From Bilabrum cf. latius (lineage: Eukaryota > Bigyra: Bicosoecida > Bigyra > Bicosoecida), in contig OZ237748.1 of the NCBI GenBank assembly GCA_965178125.1, positions 682,001 to 746,000 on the forward strand: DNA of 64,000 bases. The letters are read 5' to 3'. The position numbers and the translations under genes are program-made. Shown here piece by piece: positions 60,437 through 64,000 of the stretch. The notes under the pieces are model-generated. The model searched no databases. It was not told the origin of the DNA and saw only the letters and a list, made by a program, of their open reading frames with translations. The number at the start of each line of letters is the position of its first letter. The first letter of the stretch is position 1.

Positions 60437-60546
60437 TGGTATTATACTATATCTTAAGATACTAAATTTTTAAAATTTCGGAATATTGGATTTTTTCAAT
60501 GAGTCAAATAATTAATAAAAACTTTTTTAAAAAGTCAATACGGGTA

Positions 60547-60607
60547 CGCGCCCAGAATTGCGGAAATATATCTTAAATAGCTATAATATTACCGCAATTT
60601 TGGGCGC
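60547..60607 (-). repeat. Viral intergenic hairpin repeat, copy 14
   Basis: Inverted orientation, 22 bp before the ATG of the next gene; preceded by TCAATACGGGTA. Confidence 0.9.
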
Positions 60608-60629
60608 TCGATATCTAAGTCTTAAGTAT

Positions 60630-61055
60630 ATGACTAATAGTAAAGTTCCCTCAAATATTTTGGATTCAAAACTATACCTTGATATCAAGAGTATTATTTA
60701 GGAGAAGTATCCTAAGTCTTCAGCATATAGGTCAATGTTAATAATTCGTAAATATAAAGACTTAGGGGGAAGACTATCAAAAAAGAAAAAATCAAGTAAT
60801 AATTTAAAAAGATGGTCTCGTGAGAAGTGGGTCAATCTTAGCCCGTATGTATTGGGTCTAGTAAAGTCTATTGATAAGTGTCCTTCTTGTGGTAGTAAGC
60901 ATCCAGAGTAGGGCATTATCCCGTCAATTTGTAGACCTACTATTAGGATCAATGATTCTACGCCTAATTTAGCTTACAAGTATTCAAAAGAATAGATGCT
61001 TAAAGCACTCATTAAAAAAATTAAGTCAAAAAGAATTGAGTGGACTAAATTATAA
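60630..61055 (+). CDS. Viral DUF5872-like protein
   Basis: 141 aa, ATG 60630 (MTNSKVPSNILDSKLYLDIK) to TAA 61053-61055, with three TAGs. KYPKSSAYRSMLIIRKYKDLGG, then LKRWSREKWVNLSPY, a CPSCG pair and ICRPTIRIN follow the pattern KSxAYxSgxxVxxYKxxGG...LxRWxxEKWV...CRPxxR known from a small protein of unknown function in large DNA viruses and polinton-like viruses (DUF5872, recalled from pattern). It sits inside the morphogenetic block, so a virion role is possible. Confidence 0.65.
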
Positions 61056-61071
61056 TAACTCAATACGGGTA

Positions 61072-61130
61072 CGCGCCCAGAATTGCGGAAATATATCTTA
61101 AATAGCTATAATATTACCGCAATTTGGGGC
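61072..61130 (-). repeat. Viral intergenic hairpin repeat, copy 15
   Basis: Inverted orientation, 17 bp after the preceding stop and 38 bp before the penton gene. Confidence 0.9.
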
Positions 61131-61167
61131 ATTAGACAAGACTTATTTTCTTGATAAATGTTATAGA

Positions 61168-62094
61168 ATGGTGGAGATTCAAGAACCAGATATCTTTTAT
61201 ATTAACTCATAGGATACTATAACATCTATTAATACTAATAGACCAGTATCAATACATGAACAGCGTCAAGGTAATATCTTGACAAATTCACAAAACTACT
61301 TATTATCACTTGACCGATGGACTCTTAAATGTCGTATTCCTTTATTTGTAGCAAGTAAAGAAGTAAAGAATAGCGATAATTAGTCAATTTATAAGATGTC
61401 GTTTGTGAAGAAGAGTGATGGAACTACTTACACTCGTAATATTGTCTTAACTAAGCCGTTATATTATAGTCTTAAGACCCTATCTAATGAATTTAATAAT
61501 ACTCTTAGTGATTTATGTGGAGATGCTAGTATTCCAACTGATAGTATAGTATTTGAATATCACGGTAAGACTAAAACATTTAGTTTCACCCGTTTAGCCG
61601 CTTTTACAAGTGCGTGGACTTTAAGTTTTAACTTTCCTTTATTCTCTATATTTGAGACATTTGAATATGACGATGAAGGTAAAGACATCAAGAGTGATAC
61701 TTATATAAATCTATTAGATGGATATAATGAATAGAGTGCTTCTACCTTAGATTAGTTTCCTACTATGGAGTATATTCAAATTATTAGTCCATCACTTCCA
61801 ATACTTCCAGAATTTACGCCATCATATAAAAGTACATCTAGTACAGAGATACAAAGTGAAAATATCTTAAGTGATTTCAAGATAGACAATACAACAGGAA
61901 CGAGTTTTATTAAAATAAACTTTAGTAGTGGAGGAAATCATAGATGGCAATAGTTCTATAGATCAGCATTTAATAGTTATAGTATAGTACCGTATTTTAG
62001 AGATACTTTTGGAAACTTATACGAAATACCCTTTACTTTTGGACAAGGACTTAATATAAAAGCTCTATTTAAAAGTAAAAAGTTAATAACTTAA
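61168..62094 (+). CDS. Minor capsid (penton) protein
   Basis: 308 aa, ATG 61168 (MVEIQEPDIFYINS-Q-DTIT) to TAA 62092-62094, with five TAGs. Beta-rich throughout (YLLSLDRWTLKCRIPLFVAS, FSFTRLAAFTSAWTLSFNFP, HRWQ-Q-FYRSAFNSYSIVPY). Size and position immediately upstream of the MCP match the single-jelly-roll penton protein of virophages/Polintons. It forms the capsid vertices. The fold is inferred mainly from context and size. Confidence 0.75.
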
Positions 62095-62136
62095 AGTAAA
62101 AAATAAATAAATATCTTTAGTCTTAATATATTTATA

Positions 62137-64000
62137 ATGTCTGATATGGATAATGTACCTGTAGCAGCACAAAGCAAAGTCGTAGATGACGTCTCAGAAC
62201 TACCAGTAACTCAAATAGCTGACGAAAAACTCAACTTTGTGGGTGATAGTCAAGCTATTACTCTAGGAACTACCCTTGGATACTCTTCCAAGTTCCAAAA
62301 CCACTATGAACCAGATGGTGGTAACTCTAGCGCAACTAATGCATTTAGAAGTAATTACACTTTTGTCGTGCCATCAAATCAAGGAATGACTGACAGTAAT
62401 CCCCGTCTAAGAGTTTCATTTGACGTATACATCTATGATAGTTAGAACAATGGAGCAGTAGCTCAAACTGATATCGTCAATAAGGTAGCCCCTTCTACAT
62501 TTATGGTAAATTCAATGATCACAAGTTCCACAGTTAAAATGGGAGACTTATCTCGTAGTTCATCACCTTATCAATTAGTCAATTTAATAGCTAGAAGTCT
62601 TGACCGTGCCACTCTAGCACAAATAAGTCCTGTCTTTTAGGCTGATAACACTTGGGAATTTAATACTGCCGCAAATGGTCTTGCTAAGTCTGTCCTTCAA
62701 TGGGGTGTAAATGATGATAGTATTATGGAAGCTCGCGGTCCTGGTAAGAATTACCGCGCAACACTTGAAAAAGTGGATGCTAATACTCCAATACCTAATA
62801 ATAATGTAACACCAACTCAAGACTATGTCAAATTACATATTGAAATCTCTGAAGCACTTCTTGCACGTCCTTTCCAATATATGATGGGTGGTAATGCTAG
62901 ACCTTTTGTTGATCATCCACAATTAAATGTTAATTTACAAATGAGAAATAACTTAATTGATAAGATGTTTAATACTTCAAGTGATTGGAATGGAGACTAT
63001 GCTTTTGCTTTATCCGATTGCTAGATCCATTTTGATGTCTTTACTTATAATACTCATCTTAACTTCTTGAAGAAAGTACCTAAACAAATATTCTACAACT
63101 CTGTTGACTTTGAACTACATGAAGAGCCTAAACTTGATAATCCTATCACTACTAAAGGTGTCCATACTTTTAATAATTATCAACTTTAGACTTGCCCTTC
63201 TTGGTTTGCTGTGTGCTTAGTTGATTCTCAATATGGAGAAGCTAGTGGTACACCTCATAGAACACTTGCCATTAACAATATTAAAGTACAACTTAGGTCT
63301 TAGGGTTCTATTTTAGGAGAACTTACACAAGACGATATCTTTAGACTTAGTGAAAGAAATGGATCAAATAGTGAGTATGCTTCTTTTACTAACTTAGATG
63401 TAACTGTAGGAGGTGCTTCTAAAGTATACGGATCTAATGGCTGGCTCTTATTTAGACTTAGTGATTTAAATACTCCTGAAACTATTCAAAGCAACAGTGC
63501 TGACCCTATTAGTATTCGTGTTCAAGTAGCCTATGACGAACCCCCAACCGCTGCTATGTCTCAAGGATATAAAGCTCAATTATTCTGTGCCTATGACAAG
63601 ATTATCGTGAATACTAGAGGTGCCGCTATTGAATGGCGTGAAGATAGTGCTTCTGTTGACCCTGAGAAAGTGGCTAAACCTTCTAATTATACATTTTCTA
63701 ATATGAACTACTCTAAGAACGTATTAGGTGGAAGACGTCGTAAAGTGATGCAATTCTTTAAGAGAGCCTTTAACAAAGCTAAAGACTTAGGACGTAAAGT
63801 GGTAGACTTTGGAAAGAAAGCTAAAGCTAAATTTGATAAAGTGAAACCAGCTCTTCGTAAAGCAAGACAAGCAGTAAGTGAATACTTACCCGATGAAGTG
63901 AATGACCTAGCTGAACGTGTTGGAGCAGGTCTTTTAACTAGTGGTGGAAGTCTTTTGACCAGTGGAGGTAAGAAATTAACTAAGGCTCAACTTATGAAAC
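62137..64000 (+). CDS. Double-jelly-roll major capsid protein, 3' end outside window
   Basis: At least 621 aa from ATG 62137 (MSDMDNVPVAAQSKVVDDVS), open to the window edge, with five TAGs (near 62443, 62638, 63022, 63187, 63301) and no other stop. Features fitting the Polinton/virophage MCP: an N-terminal jelly roll (TLGTTLGYSSKFQNHYEPDG, SNPRLRVSFDVYIYDS), a middle with many Asn/Asp loops, and a second jelly roll (ISIRVQVAYDEPPTAAMSQG). After NVLGGRRRK at about residue 530 the sequence changes to a basic amphipathic tail (FFKRAFNKAKDLGRKVVDFG...), suggesting a cleavable extension. It builds the capsid shell. Last visible gene. Confidence 0.85.

Larger units (their letters stand above)
46061..64000 (+). 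mobile_element. Integrated virophage/Polinton-type virus, left part
   Basis: A sharp shift from GC-rich to AT-rich DNA at 46060/46061 coincides with a nested inverted repeat and with loss of the lectin 5' end. Inside are the hallmark genes of the virophage/Polinton/polinton-like lineage: rve integrase, A32-type packaging ATPase, adenain-like protease, single-jelly-roll penton protein and double-jelly-roll major capsid protein, the last four in the order ATPase-PRO-mCP-MCP as in Mavirus. No DNA polymerase or helicase is seen in this part; the element continues past the window. All genes use TAG as sense. Whether it is intact cannot be judged, but none of the visible genes carries TAA/TGA breaks. 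Confidence 0.88.

Noticed and set aside
46361-61130. CRISPR array
   Set aside because: The repeats are hairpins scattered between genes in both orientations with irregular spacing; no regular spacers and no cas genes.
46061-64000. Bacterial or phage contamination
   Set aside because: The capsid block, chromodomain integrase and shared altered code fit a eukaryotic virus, and the junction runs directly into a host lectin gene.

Overview
The window comes from the nuclear genome of a unicellular eukaryote, probably an alga or other protist. The first 46 kb is GC-rich, has GT-AG introns, encodes poly(A)-binding protein, PUFA elongases, an HSP10 chaperonin and many ankyrin proteins, and contains TTAGGG-type telomeric repeats. 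From about 46.06 kb to the end it is AT-rich and holds the left part of an integrated double-stranded DNA virus (virophage, Polinton or polinton-like virus) that runs off the window.

The key to reading the window is the genetic code. UAG is a sense codon, almost certainly glutamine; UAA and UGA are stops. Host and viral genes both follow this rule. Read this way, most of the apparent ORF fragments fuse into single genes. Examples are a 1452-aa zinc-finger protein, a 1142-aa ankyrin protein and a 551-aa viral integrase with 12 UAG codons. The Gln assignment rests on internal evidence: lectin repeats where TAG lines up with CAG, the integrase catalytic motif NP-Q-SNG, and the GIY-YIG motif ST-x-Q-TLS-Q-R.

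Layout. 0-18 kb: a PABP fragment, a Q-rich C2H2 zinc-finger gene (minus strand), an HtrL/YibB-like type II membrane protein, an ankyrin protein, a small four-helix membrane protein, two tandem ELO elongases, an assembly gap and an acidic coiled-coil protein. 18-22.7 kb: a subtelomere-like mosaic with a 155-bp satellite, about 900 bp of CCCTAA, a truncated coding fragment, a 331-bp tandem repeat, a second short CCCTAA tract, a 53-bp minisatellite and G-rich DNA. 22.7-35.4 kb: poorly coding DNA, a 344-bp foldback element, ankyrin genes, an ankyrin/coiled-coil/TKL-kinase locus, an AT-rich non-coding stretch, and a seven-exon ankyrin gene in which exons match repeats. 35.6-46 kb: a very long Ala/Gly-rich protein gene studded with dispersed micro-repeats, HSP10, and a B-lectin gene whose 5' end is missing exactly at the viral boundary.

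The viral element has a nested inverted repeat at its left end. Its genes include a chromodomain rve integrase, a GIY-YIG nuclease, a P-loop NTPase, a fibre-like protein, basic core-like proteins, a possible nucleotidyltransferase, the A32/FtsK packaging ATPase, an adenain-like protease, the minor capsid (penton) protein and the double-jelly-roll major capsid protein. The ATPase-protease-penton-MCP order is the morphogenetic block known from Mavirus-like virophages and relatives. At least 15 copies of a ~60-bp hairpin repeat lie between the viral genes, mostly at gene 3' ends. This repeat family and the sharing of the altered code between host and virus are the most novel signals here.
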